Shown here: in pieces, positions 34,568-42,821 of the stretch | Position numbering within the stretch: position 1 is the stretch's first letter | Layout of the letters: each line of letters begins with the position of its first letter | Position numbers and translations under genes: made by a program | Source of the DNA: Nonlabens antarcticus | GTDB lineage: Bacteria > Bacteroidota > Bacteroidia > Flavobacteriales > Flavobacteriaceae | NCBI RefSeq assembly: GCF_015356755.1 | Contig: NZ_JADFCO010000061.1 | Coordinates: forward strand, 62,001-126,000 | Length of the DNA: 64,000 nucleotides | Direction: 5' to 3' | Notes under the pieces: model-generated | What the model was told of the DNA's origin: nothing | What the model saw: the letters and a program-made list of their open reading frames with translations, nothing else | Databases searched by the model: none

Positions 34568-35878
34568 ATGGGAACTTTTATTATTGAAGGCGGTCAAGCC
34601 CTTAAAGGAGATATACAGCCACAAGGCGCAAAGAACGAGGCACTGCAAATTTTATGTGCGGTCTTACTGACAGCAAAGCCAGTGAAAATTGACAACGTTC
34701 CAGATATAATTGATGTCAATAAATTAATCGACTTATTAAGTCACCTAGGAGTAAAGGTTACAAAGAACACATCTAGTTCCTACACTTTTCAAGCAGATGA
34801 AATCGATCTGGATTTTTTGCAGTCTGAAGATTATAAAGTTTTAGGACGCGGTTTGAGAGGATCTATCATGCTAGTAGGCCCATTACTCGCTCGTTTTGGC
34901 AAAGGATATATTCCTCGTCCTGGTGGTGATAAAATTGGTCGTCGTCGCTTAGATACTCACTTTGAAGGATTTATAAAGTTGGGAGCGAAATTTCGCTATA
35001 ATCGAGAGGAATATTTTTACGGAGTAGAGGCGGAGGAACTGAAGGGAGCCGATATGTTGCTGGACGAGGCGTCAGTAACGGGAACGGCAAACATAGTTAT
35101 GGCCGCAGTCATGGCAAAGGGGACCACCACTATTTACAATGCCGCTTGTGAGCCTTACTTGCAACAGCTATGTAAAATGTTAGTGCGCATGGGGGCGATA
35201 ATTAAAGGAATCGGTTCTAATCTCCTCACAATTGAAGGAGTGGATGAGCTTTCTGGAACAGATCACCGCATTTTACCAGATATGGTAGAAATAGGGAGCT
35301 GGATAGGTCTAGCGGCAATGACTAAAAGTGAGATTACAATCAAAAATGTAGCTTATGATGAATTGGGTTTAATTCCATCTACATTTAGGAAGTTGGGAAT
35401 TACCTTAGAACGTCGTGGTGATGACATCTATATTCCCGCTCATACAGATGGCTATGAAATCCAGAGTTATATAGATGGTTCTATTTTAACCATATCTGAC
35501 GCGCCATGGCCAGGATTTACACCAGACCTTTTGAGTATCGTGCTTGTGGTTGCGACACAAGCGAGAGGCAGTGTCTTAATCCATCAAAAGATGTTTGAAA
35601 GTCGCTTGTTTTTTGTAGATAAATTGATCGACATGGGAGCGAAAATTATCCTGTGTGATCCACATCGTGCTACAGTAATAGGTCATGATTTTAAGTCTAG
35701 TTTAAAAGCAACGACAATGACATCGCCAGACATTCGCGCAGGGATCTCTTTGTTAATAGCTGCTTTGAGCGCACAGGGAACGAGTACCATTCATAATATA
35801 GAACAGATAGATCGTGGCTATCAGAATATCGATACCCGTCTCAAACGCATCGGTGCACATATACAGCGATTGAGTTAG
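34568..35878 (+). CDS. murA: UDP-GlcNAc 1-carboxyvinyltransferase (Asp-type)
   Basis: A 436-residue enolpyruvyl transferase that makes the first committed peptidoglycan precursor from UDP-GlcNAc and phosphoenolpyruvate. The catalytic Lys-Asn pair is K22-N23 in GAKNEALQI. The active-site loop reads PRPGGDKIGRRRLD, so the residue equal to Cys115 of E. coli is Asp121. Asp-type MurA enzymes are known to be active and insensitive to fosfomycin. The C-terminal PDIRAGISLLIAALSAQG and IDRGYQNIDTRL are normal. Confidence 0.96.
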   Translation: MGTFIIEGGQALKGDIQPQGAKNEALQILCAVLLTAKPVKIDNVPDIIDVNKLIDLLSHLGVKVTKNTSSSYTFQADEIDLDFLQSEDYKVLGRGLRGSIMLVGPLLARFGKGYIPRPGGDKIGRRRLDTHFEGFIKLGAKFRYNREEYFYGVEAEELKGADMLLDEASVTGTANIVMAAVMAKGTTTIYNAACEPYLQQLCKMLVRMGAIIKGIGSNLLTIEGVDELSGTDHRILPDMVEIGSWIGLAAMTKSEITIKNVAYDELGLIPSTFRKLGITLERRGDDIYIPAHTDGYEIQSYIDGSILTISDAPWPGFTPDLLSIVLVVATQARGSVLIHQKMFESRLFFVDKLIDMGAKIILCDPHRATVIGHDFKSSLKATTMTSPDIRAGISLLIAALSAQGTSTIHNIEQIDRGYQNIDTRLKRIGAHIQRLS

Positions 35879-35895
35879 GGTTTGGTAATAGTAGA

Positions 35896-35923
35896 ATTTT
35901 CCGCTTTCGCGAAAGCGGAAAAT
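35896..35923. repeat. Palindrome copy 11, extended to 28 bp (intergenic)
   Basis: Core 35903-35916 with symmetric extension to 28 bp including T and A runs, 18 bp after the murA stop. In this position it could act as the murA terminator. Confidence 0.95.
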
Positions 35924-36022
35924 ATCATATATCTCTATGCAACTAAATCAGGTTTTAATGGTCCAATAAGTAGCTTCTCAAAGCTAAAATAAATTGGGCA
36001 AGGAATTTGCTACATTTAAAGT

Positions 36023-36637
36023 ATGAAAAAAGCGTTGCTACTTTTTACTTTTTTAATTGGCCTTTGTGCTGGAGCACAAGAGACGCCGCGTTCTTCAAAT
36101 AAAAAGGTCAATCCCGTACCACAAACGGAAGAAGGAGGTTCTATACTATTTCCAAAAAAAGAAAAGGAAACCACTCCGTTTTTTTCTAGAACGAGTGAAC
36201 GTCCTCAAGTAAGCATGCGAACCGACACGGATTTACTAGATCCAGGGGTTCAATTTAAAAAGCAGAAATTTTTTAAGGATAACGGGAATGCTATCGGTTT
36301 TAGAAGCGATACTTTTCTAGGCGAGATACGTACAGGAGAAAATGTTCTTGAAATGGTTTGCCGCGACCATCAATATGAAGATGGTGACCTTGTTAGGGTG
36401 TGGCTCGATGGTGTAGTATTAGTTGAAAGAATTTACCTGCGAAATGTGTTTCAAGGGTTTACCATCAATTTAAAACCAGGATTTAACAAGCTAGAGATTG
36501 AAGCCTTAAATCAAGGCTCATCAGGCCCTAATACTGCCGAGTTTAAGGTTATGAATACTAAGGGCGAGGTTATTTCAAAAAACGTATGGAACCTGGCTGC
36601 TGGTGTGAAGGCCACCATGATTGTAATCAAGAGCTAA
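36023..36637 (+). CDS. Secreted protein of unknown function
   Basis: A 204-residue exported protein with signal peptide MKKALLLFTFLIGLCAGAQ. A charged, low-complexity linker follows (residues 20-70), then a predicted beta-sandwich domain: KFFKDNGNAIGFRSDTFLGE, DGDLVRVWLDGVVLVERIYL, GFTINLKPGFNKLEIEALNQ and NTAEFKVMNTKGEVI. The alternation suggests an Ig-like or carbohydrate-binding sandwich. I do not recognise a named family. The stop shares CTAA with a converging pseudouridine synthase gene. Confidence 0.75.
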   Translation: MKKALLLFTFLIGLCAGAQETPRSSNKKVNPVPQTEEGGSILFPKKEKETTPFFSRTSERPQVSMRTDTDLLDPGVQFKKQKFFKDNGNAIGFRSDTFLGEIRTGENVLEMVCRDHQYEDGDLVRVWLDGVVLVERIYLRNVFQGFTINLKPGFNKLEIEALNQGSSGPNTAEFKVMNTKGEVISKNVWNLAAGVKATMIVIKS

Positions 36638-37221
36638 ATAGCTCTCAATTTATCATCATCAAGTTCTAGTACCGCTCCGCACTTCATATTACCAATGCTA
36701 TAATTTGCAATTCTTGCTCTTGCGAGCCTAAGTGTTGGAAATCCTACAGCACTTGTCATTTTACGTACTTGTCTAAATTTTCCCTCGTTTAAAATTACAG
36801 AAATCCAGCTGGTAGGGCCGTGCCGGTCATCTCTTATTCTTTGAGATGTTTGTGGTAAAAGTGGAGTTTTACTCAACTTTTTAACTGGACATTCATTGGT
36901 GAGATATTGTTTACCGTTCACGCTTATTTCAACTCCGTTTTTTAATTGCTCGATGGCCTCAGCGGTAATTTCGCCGTCCAGTTGCACGTAGTATTCCTTA
37001 ACAAACGCAGCCGAGTTGTTAATGGTATGACTCAGCTTACCATCAGTCGTAATGATCAGCAAACCCTCACTGGTTTCATCCAGTCTCCCTACTGCCATAC
37101 AACCTTCTGGAAAATCAAATAATTCTCCCAGAAATCGCTTGTTTTTCTGGTGTCTATCATTGGAAATAAACTGGCTGACCATTTTAAAAGGTTTGTAAAT
37201 AAGAAAATGCTTATGCGTCAT
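36634..37221 (-). CDS. Pseudouridine synthase, RsuA/RluE family
   Basis: A 195-residue rRNA pseudouridine synthase. The catalytic Asp is in AVGRLDETSEGLLIITTDG; HFLIYKPFKMVSQF at the start, KEYYVQLDG, and NEGKFRQVRKMTSAVGFPTL, LRLARARI toward the end complete the fold. There is no N-terminal S4 domain, and the length is that of RluE (23S rRNA U2457), so that specificity is likely but not proved. An internal loop (LSKTPLLPQTSQRIRDDRHG) is longer than in some relatives. Confidence 0.88.
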   Translation of the reverse strand: MTHKHFLIYKPFKMVSQFISNDRHQKNKRFLGELFDFPEGCMAVGRLDETSEGLLIITTDGKLSHTINNSAAFVKEYYVQLDGEITAEAIEQLKNGVEISVNGKQYLTNECPVKKLSKTPLLPQTSQRIRDDRHGPTSWISVILNEGKFRQVRKMTSAVGFPTLRLARARIANYSIGNMKCGAVLELDDDKLRAI

Positions 37222-37523
37222 TATTTTGTACCATATAGTTGATATTTATACAATAGGAGGATCCTAATTTTGAAAATTTTCTCAAATCTAAACATTAGGT
37301 AATCGCCCATTGATATTTCTGAACAGCCCATTTTTACAAAGCTAAGCGGGAATCTACAGTTTTAGAAGCAGTAATCTGGTTTTACCACTTTTCATCAAAA
37401 TAATAGATTCTTTGAATTGCATTTTAACTATGATAATTAGAAAAATGTTCTTGAGCTGTGTAATTCTTAAGAGTTCCTTTAATTAAAATTATAGTTCGAT
37501 AATTAATGCAGGACACGATTAGT
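37222..37523. other. Gene-free stretch
   Basis: About 300 bp of AT-rich sequence upstream of the pseudouridine synthase. No open frame, tRNA or clear hairpin is seen; it probably holds that gene's promoter, but no full TTG/TAnnTTTG match was found. Confidence 0.4.
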
Positions 37524-37664
37524 TTAAGGAAGGCTTTTTTTCTTTTCTTGTAGTATTACAAGTTTAGTGGCGTCCCATCTAGAACGCAAGTATTTAAGCT
37601 GTCGTCGCAATCCTTTGTTGCAAGTGTCAAATTTGTCTCTGGTTTTAATAATCGGATTTTTCAT
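37524..37664 (-). CDS. Possible 46-residue basic small protein
   Basis: A short frame reading MKNPIIKTRDKFDTCNKG..., then LRRQLKYLRSRWDATKL and ending KKKSLP. It is rich in Lys and Arg, begins 7 bp after the stop of the surface-repeat gene in the same direction, and could be translated from the same mRNA. No family is recognised and no strong ribosome-binding site is visible. It may be a chance frame. Confidence 0.35.
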   Translation of the reverse strand: MKNPIIKTRDKFDTCNKGLRRQLKYLRSRWDATKLVILQEKKKSLP

Positions 37665-37671
37665 AAGTCAG

Positions 37672-38769
37672 CTATTTAAAATTCCAGTTAATTAAAGGTA
37701 GCGATCTTTTTTGATTGCTGTTCCAGATTCCTATTTGTAAACCCTTCAAATCTGCTGCATTGTTCCACAATCCTATTTGTAATCCTCGCGCTACAATAGC
37801 CGTATTACGAAATCCAGAAATTTGTACACCTTGCAGTTTGACGCTCATATTGATTAAACCTCCTATCTGTAACCCATTCGAGGCTAGAGTAGCATTTATA
37901 CCGCTAACGCTCATCCCGTTTACAATGGTTGGTTCAGATATAGCGGATAGAGTGCTTAAATACAGTCCATTAATTTTGACGCTTGCCACGCTATCTTCCG
38001 TTAAATCAAAATCTAGATCTGAGGTAATGATTTTATCTGCCGCTTCAAATATTATTAAGGGTAATGAAAATGGATCTGCGGTAATACTTAACCCATTGAC
38101 GGTAAGATGCTTTTTAAAAACGTGTGGTGTATTTCTATAACTTATGGAAAATCCATTAATCTGATCTACTGGACTCAAATCAGGAACGCCTATCCAGCTA
38201 CTTGAAAATGTAGTATCGATAGCTCGATGATGCCACAATTCAAAATTATTGTTTTGCAGTCTATACCTGTAATTTACCAATACAGCTTGTTTAATGCCAT
38301 TCACTGTATAATGGGGAACAGGTATCTGCAAAGAATCTGAATTTATAAAAGGCTTTATAGGTTGAGGTTCGCTTTTTTTAAGACTATCTGATTGATAAAA
38401 ATTGGCCTTATAATTTTTTAGGTTTCTATAATCTTTAGAACTTAATCTGCCCGAAGTTGGGACACTTATTTCCTTGATCAACTTATATGGTAAAAGTTTA
38501 ATGTAGTTAAAATTATAAGTAATGGTATCACTAGTATCTTTTATTTGAGTGGTCATTACTAGCGTGTCTGGTCTTATGTCTATAACTCTGTAGGCTTGAC
38601 GCTCTGCAAGACCAGTACTCAGATAATAAACGACACCTCGTCTTATGGGTATTATATTTAAAGTGTTAGATTTTTCATTTTTGATGTTCACTAACTCTAG
38701 CTGCCAGTTTTGAGCTTCAGTGTTTAATGCAAACGTGCATAGAGTTAAAAATATGATGATTGCTTTCAT
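37672..38769 (-). CDS. Surface repeat protein, LA_2272-like
   Basis: A 365-residue exported protein with signal peptide MKAIIIFLTLCTFALNTEAQ; the ATG at 38769 is chosen for this reason over 38814. The C-terminal third consists of repeated GLQIGLWNNA-type units (GLQIGGLINMSVKLQGVQIS, GLQIGLWNNAADLKGLQIGI), as in LA_2272 surface-repeat proteins that probably form a beta-solenoid or barrel edge. The N-terminal half has short strands and an internal YNFNYIKLLPYKLI. Function is unknown. It is divergent from the HTH-protein gene at 38863, 93 bp away. Confidence 0.7.
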   Translation of the reverse strand: MKAIIIFLTLCTFALNTEAQNWQLELVNIKNEKSNTLNIIPIRRGVVYYLSTGLAERQAYRVIDIRPDTLVMTTQIKDTSDTITYNFNYIKLLPYKLIKEISVPTSGRLSSKDYRNLKNYKANFYQSDSLKKSEPQPIKPFINSDSLQIPVPHYTVNGIKQAVLVNYRYRLQNNNFELWHHRAIDTTFSSSWIGVPDLSPVDQINGFSISYRNTPHVFKKHLTVNGLSITADPFSLPLIIFEAADKIITSDLDFDLTEDSVASVKINGLYLSTLSAISEPTIVNGMSVSGINATLASNGLQIGGLINMSVKLQGVQISGFRNTAIVARGLQIGLWNNAADLKGLQIGIWNSNQKRSLPLINWNFK

Positions 38770-38786
38770 GACGATAGATTTTAATC

Positions 38787-38794
38787 CAAAACTA
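38787..38794 (-). promoter_or_regulatory. Putative -7 box of the surface repeat gene
   Basis: On the minus strand TAGTTTTG matches TAnnTTTG, 18-25 bp upstream of the ATG at 38769. A TTG upstream is only 17 bp away. Confidence 0.4.
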
Positions 38795-38862
38795 TTACAG
38801 TAATCACAAAACAATCCGTGATTTACGCAAAAGCAGTATATTCATTTTGTGAAAATCGCAAA

Positions 38863-39825
38863 ATGGAAAAACAAGAATTAATATTTATACGCTTTCGCGA
38901 AAGCATAAAATCAGCAAGCTCGTTCACTCAACGGGTGGCAGATTGCTTGTCTATAAGTTATGACGCAGCATACCGTCGCATACAGGGACTGGCAAAACTA
39001 AATGTGGATGAAGCAATGAAGTTAGCCATGGAAGGGCAGTTCTCGTTGGATAACATTATGGTCAATAGTGAACAACGTACCGCTTTGGGAATCGCGACGA
39101 CACGCGTCAACTCGATGGACACGCTTAAAAAATACCTCCAGGAAACAATTTCTAATCTCTCTATTCTTGGGAAAGATGGCGTTCAGCTATTTTATAGTGC
39201 CAAGGATATTCCTATTTATCATCATTTTGATGAATCTGAATTATCACGCTTTAAAATTTATGTATGGATGCAGCTATTAGATCCTAACAGTGATAACAAG
39301 CCATTTGTTGACTTTCATCTACCCTTGGATATTAAACAACAAATTAAAGAAATATCTAGACTGATTAGTCATTTTCATTCTGTGGAGATTTGGAACGATA
39401 CAACCATATCCAGCAGTTTGAAACAGATCCAGTATTATCATGAATCTGGTTTTCTGACGCAGCAAACGGCAATAGCGCTCTGTGCAGATTTAGAACACTG
39501 TTTAAAAACTATCGAATCTGAATTGAAAACGGACAAGCTAGAGATTTACTATAATGAACTGCTGATCATGACTAATAATTCAATGGCAATAAAACATAAC
39601 AGACCTGTATCCGGTTTTGTAACGATGACTATGTTAGGTTACATTAGATTCACAGCAACACACATGTTACAGCAGCAATACCAGTATTTTGATCATCAAA
39701 TGAAACAATCAATGTCAATGACTCATGCAAATATGAAGGACAGAAAAAAGTTTTTCCAAAAAATGAATCAAAAAATAAACGCTCTACGTTTAAACATAGA
39801 GCGTTATGAACTACTAGATTTCTAA
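38863..39825 (+). CDS. HTH-domain protein, unknown regulator
   Basis: A 320-residue protein without signal peptide. The N-terminal part has a helix-turn-helix-like stretch SFTQRVADCLSISYDAAYRR followed by IQGLAKLNVDEAMKLAMEG, recalling flavobacterial one-domain regulators. The remaining 250 residues are helical with no known domain recognised. The frame opens at 38818; the ATG at 38863 (MEKQELIFI) is preferred because the upstream part lies over a likely promoter. The palindrome encodes R10-F-R-E-S14. Divergent from the surface repeat gene, so it may regulate it (inference). Confidence 0.6.
   Translation: MEKQELIFIRFRESIKSASSFTQRVADCLSISYDAAYRRIQGLAKLNVDEAMKLAMEGQFSLDNIMVNSEQRTALGIATTRVNSMDTLKKYLQETISNLSILGKDGVQLFYSAKDIPIYHHFDESELSRFKIYVWMQLLDPNSDNKPFVDFHLPLDIKQQIKEISRLISHFHSVEIWNDTTISSSLKQIQYYHESGFLTQQTAIALCADLEHCLKTIESELKTDKLEIYYNELLIMTNNSMAIKHNRPVSGFVTMTMLGYIRFTATHMLQQQYQYFDHQMKQSMSMTHANMKDRKKFFQKMNQKINALRLNIERYELLDF
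38891..38904. repeat. Palindrome copy 12, inside the HTH-protein gene
   Basis: Exact 14-bp core read as RFRES at residues 10-14. The right flank is A, so the 16-bp form is not complete. Confidence 0.95.
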
Positions 39826-39829
39826 TGGC

Positions 39830-40459
39830 CTAATCCAGGTGATAGATCTCCATAATGTCTTTCAGAATAGCTTGAAAATCAATCTTTAAATCAATTAATT
39901 TTCCAGTGGCAAGGTCAAAAACCCAACCGTGAACTGTAATGCCGCGATCCTTAACTGCAATCTGCACATCACTAGTTTTAAGAACATTGATACACTGTTC
40001 TTGAACATTGAGCTCCACAAGTCTTTTGTAACGAGCATCTTCATTATGAATAGCGTTTAATTCATCTTTGTGAGTGCGATAGACATCCCTAATGTTTCTC
40101 AAGTATGGATTTAAAATCCCTAAATCTTGTGACTGCATAGCAGCTTTCACACCACCACAACCGTAATGGCCACAAACAATAACGTGGTCGACCTTTAAAT
40201 GAGTAACTGCATAATTGATAACGCCCATGGCTGTCAGGTCTAGATTAGACGCCATGTTTGCTATATTTCTATGAACGAAAACTTCTCCTGGACCTAAGCC
40301 CATTATTTCTTCTGCTGTGGCACGACTGTCAGAACAACCTATATATAAGATATCTGGATCTTGACCGGAAGCTAGTTTGTCAAAATATTTGTTATCGTCA
40401 TCTAGCTTCGTTTTAATCCACTCTTTATTGTTTTCGAAAATTTTATCGATGTTCTTCAT
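39830..40459 (-). CDS. Beta-class carbonic anhydrase
   Basis: A 209-residue zinc enzyme interconverting CO2 and bicarbonate. Zinc ligands are Cys42, His98 and Cys101 (GCSDSR at 41-46 and HYGCGG at 98-103), with the Asp44-Arg46 dyad. GEVFVHRNIANMA near 59-70 and VKDRGITVHGWVFDLATGKL near the C-terminus are typical. No signal peptide is present, so it is cytoplasmic. It converges on the HTH gene with a 4-bp gap. Confidence 0.95.
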   Translation of the reverse strand: MKNIDKIFENNKEWIKTKLDDDNKYFDKLASGQDPDILYIGCSDSRATAEEIMGLGPGEVFVHRNIANMASNLDLTAMGVINYAVTHLKVDHVIVCGHYGCGGVKAAMQSQDLGILNPYLRNIRDVYRTHKDELNAIHNEDARYKRLVELNVQEQCINVLKTSDVQIAVKDRGITVHGWVFDLATGKLIDLKIDFQAILKDIMEIYHLD

Positions 40460-40621
40460 TAATCTCTTTTAATTGATGCACAAAATACAATATTAGCCGA
40501 TTTTCGTTGAGTTTTAATGAACTATTTGGCAGATAATAATAGAATTATTTAATTTTAGAAAACAAATATCTCTAAAAAGGGAAATTGTTCAATTCAAGAT
40601 TTTTTTAGATAGTTATAGCTT

Positions 40622-41461
40622 TTATTTTTCTTTTAAAAAATTTAGGACCGTTGTATTCAATTGTTCGGTATGAGTTAAATACAATCCATGTGGTGCATTT
40701 TTGAACATTTCTAATGTTGAATTGGCTACCATTTCGTGCCCCTGTTTTGACGTGGGTGCGGGTGGAACGACGGCATCTGCATCACCATGAATAAATAAAG
40801 TAGGAACATCTATTTTTTTCATAGCAGCACGTAAATCCGTTTTTCCGAAAGCATCTATACAGTCTAGAGTTCCCTTAGGAGAGGCGCTCACGGCGATATT
40901 AAAACTATGATCTAACATTCCTTGAGAGATTGTCTCTTGGTTATCTTTATAATTGAGAAAGTTTTTACCAAATTCCTGTAAGAATCCTGCTCGATCTTTT
41001 TTTACACCATCTTTCATACCTTCAAATACATCTGACGGCACGCCATCAGGATTGTCATTTGTTTTAAGCATGAAAGGAGCAATAGAACTCACAAATATCA
41101 GGTGTGCTAAATTGTCTGTACCGAACATTTCAACATACTTACCTAATTCACCGCCACCCATTGAAAAGCCAATTAATGTAACATCCTTAAGATCTAGTTC
41201 TTTTATAAGATTATTTAAATCTTGAGACATGCTATCATAAGTATAGCCGTCAAACGGCCTGGATGATTTACCGAATCCTCTACGGTCATAAGTAATTACA
41301 CGATAACCGGCATCAACTAATGCTGGAACCTGATATTCCCACATGTCTCCACTTAACGGCCATCCATGAACTAGAACAATAGGCTTTCCAGATCCCGAAT
41401 CTTCGTAGTAAATTGAAATATTTGAATTTGCGCTTGCGGTGTTCGTTTCTAGATAAGGCAT
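40622..41461 (-). CDS. Alpha/beta hydrolase, chloroperoxidase-like
   Basis: A 279-residue serine hydrolase. The nucleophile is in GFSMGGGELGKY (Ser of GxSxG), the acid in FIHGDADAVVP and the His in NAPHGLYLTH. HGWPLSGDMWEYQVPALVDA and TYDRRGFGKSSRP form the oxyanion and lid regions. This is the pattern of non-heme chloroperoxidases and aryl esterases; perhydrolase activity cannot be inferred safely. The ATG at 41461 (MPYLETNTAS) is chosen over 41500, giving the usual N-terminus. It is followed by a 160-bp gap holding nothing notable. Confidence 0.9.
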   Translation of the reverse strand: MPYLETNTASANSNISIYYEDSGSGKPIVLVHGWPLSGDMWEYQVPALVDAGYRVITYDRRGFGKSSRPFDGYTYDSMSQDLNNLIKELDLKDVTLIGFSMGGGELGKYVEMFGTDNLAHLIFVSSIAPFMLKTNDNPDGVPSDVFEGMKDGVKKDRAGFLQEFGKNFLNYKDNQETISQGMLDHSFNIAVSASPKGTLDCIDAFGKTDLRAAMKKIDVPTLFIHGDADAVVPPAPTSKQGHEMVANSTLEMFKNAPHGLYLTHTEQLNTTVLNFLKEK

Positions 41462-41545
41462 AAATTTGTATTGATTTACTTCTAAAATAAACCTTATCAA
41501 TGTGCGGTCATTCTAAAGCTTTAAGAATTTGCATTTCCTTAAGAT

Positions 41546-41570
41546 GAAAAAAACCTCCATTTCTGGAGGT
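41546..41570 (-). terminator. Terminator after the tsaC-like gene
   Basis: Stem ACCTCCA (41553-41559) with TGGAGGT (41564-41570), loop TTTC; read leftward it ends in T (A run at 41547-41553). Confidence 0.82.
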
Positions 41571-41596
41571 CTTATATATTTAAAATGTAAATGAAT

Positions 41597-42214
41597 CTAT
41601 AGTTCTATACTGCCTTTTCCTTCCCGTATCAACGTCGGTTCTGGGGTTGTGAGATCGATGACAGTAGACCCTATGTTTCCACCGGCACCACCATCAATAA
41701 CATAGTCCACTAATTTATCCCACTTTTCAGCAATTAAACTAGGGTCTGTAGTGTACTCTAAAACCTCATCATCATCCTTGATAGAAGTAGATATGATGGG
41801 ATTTCCTAGTTCACGAACTAGGCCTATTGCTATAGAATTATCAGGAACACGTATTCCTACCGTTTTTTTCTTCTTAAAAATCCCGGGAAGGTTATTATTT
41901 CCTGGTAATATAAAAGTATATGGACCGGGAAGGTTACGCTTTAATAATTTAAAAGTAGCAGAGTCAATCTGGCTGGTATAGTCGCTCAAATTACTCAGGC
42001 TCTCACAAATAAAAGAAAAGTTAGCTTTATCAGACTTGATCCCTTTAATTTGTGCGATCTTTTCAATTGCAGCTTTATTTGTAATGTCACAACCTAAACC
42101 GTAAACCGTATCGGTTGGATAAATGACTAGTGCGCCCTCTCGCATCGCCTTGGCAATTTTACGCAATTGCTTTTGGTCGGTTTTCTCTTCGTAAAGTTTT
42201 ATTAGTTCTGCCAT
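41597..42214 (-). CDS. Sua5/YciO/YrdC family protein
   Basis: A 205-residue protein of the Sua5/YciO/YrdC family. REGALVIYPTDTVYGLGCDI near 28-47, KRNLPGPYTFILPGN near 110, VGIRVPDN near 130 and NPIISTSI are conserved. The family makes threonylcarbamoyl-AMP for t6A37 tRNA modification; length and the absence of a Sua5 C-terminal domain match TsaC or YciO. Bacteroidota may carry more than one copy, so true TsaC activity is uncertain. The neighbouring membrane-protein gene ends 2 bp before it. Confidence 0.85.
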   Translation of the reverse strand: MAELIKLYEEKTDQKQLRKIAKAMREGALVIYPTDTVYGLGCDITNKAAIEKIAQIKGIKSDKANFSFICESLSNLSDYTSQIDSATFKLLKRNLPGPYTFILPGNNNLPGIFKKKKTVGIRVPDNSIAIGLVRELGNPIISTSIKDDDEVLEYTTDPSLIAEKWDKLVDYVIDGGAGGNIGSTVIDLTTPEPTLIREGKGSIEL

Positions 42215-42216
42215 AA

Positions 42217-42480
42217 TTAAGATCTGTTTAGAATGAAGTCTAGCGGCATAAATAGCACACTAGCAATCACAATAAATATCGCAATTTTTAACCATAATGG
42301 AAACATTATTTTAGGTTTGCTGGAAATTCGTTCATATTCATGACGGCCATCCTTGCGTATTTTGATAGCCATGCGATCCTGATGGTCTGTAAATTCCCTG
42401 AAACCGTAAATTAGAACCGCTACAATTATTGATAAAATCAGAAACTCTATCATGCCGCCAGTTAATACCATGTAATTCAT
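42217..42480 (-). CDS. Small membrane protein, unknown
   Basis: An 87-residue protein with two predicted helices (about 8-27, GGMIEFLILSIIVAVLIYGF, and 62-83, LWLKIAIFIVIASVLFMPLD) joined by a charged loop (DHQDRMAIKIRKDGRHEYER). No family is recognised. It sits between the DUF2945 gene (15 bp) and the tsaC-like gene (2 bp), all leftward, so all three are likely co-transcribed. Confidence 0.65.
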   Translation of the reverse strand: MNYMVLTGGMIEFLILSIIVAVLIYGFREFTDHQDRMAIKIRKDGRHEYERISSKPKIMFPLWLKIAIFIVIASVLFMPLDFILNRS

Positions 42481-42495
42481 TGTTCAAAGTTTTAA

Positions 42496-42711
42496 TTAAT
42501 CAGCGCGTTCTACTTCGCTTTCTAACTTTAAAACGGCATCACCGTCCTCTTGTTTTATGTAAAGTGCTTTATTGCCTTCCTCGCCATCACGTGTAATTTC
42601 GCTGCCTTTTATGGTGCGGGTCACTTTTTTACTAAAGGTTGATTGCACGACTCCTTCAGCAGTACCGTTGCCCCATTTCCATCTGACTTTAGTCCCTTCT
42701 TTTATCATCAC
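42496..42711 (-). CDS. DUF2945 (hypervirulence-associated TUDOR-like)
   Basis: A 71-residue small basic-acidic protein. GTKVRWKWGNGTAEGVVQST and VTRTIKGSEITRDGEEGNKA, YIKQEDGDAVLKLESEVER fit the DUF2945 family, a TUDOR-like SH3 fold found in bacteria and fungi with no settled role. Two adjacent ATG codons exist at 42711 and 42708; either start gives the same domain. It is first in the probable three-gene unit ending with the tsaC-like gene. Confidence 0.85.
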   Translation of the reverse strand: MMIKEGTKVRWKWGNGTAEGVVQSTFSKKVTRTIKGSEITRDGEEGNKALYIKQEDGDAVLKLESEVERAD

Positions 42712-42736
42712 CTTTTTCCTTTAAAGATAGGAGAAG

Positions 42737-42756
42737 TTCGCTTTCGCGAAAGCGAA
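42737..42756. repeat. Palindrome copy 13 (intergenic)
   Basis: Perfect 20-bp palindrome (core 42740-42753) in the 110-bp gap between the ALDH gene stop and the DUF2945 start. It lies 26 bp upstream of the DUF2945 ATG, in a possible promoter region rather than a terminator position for that gene. Confidence 0.95.
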
Positions 42757-42821
42757 ATAACATCAACTTAACCTTTTAATGTAAGTAGTATTAGTTACCA
42801 GAAAATACACAGTGTTTTAAT

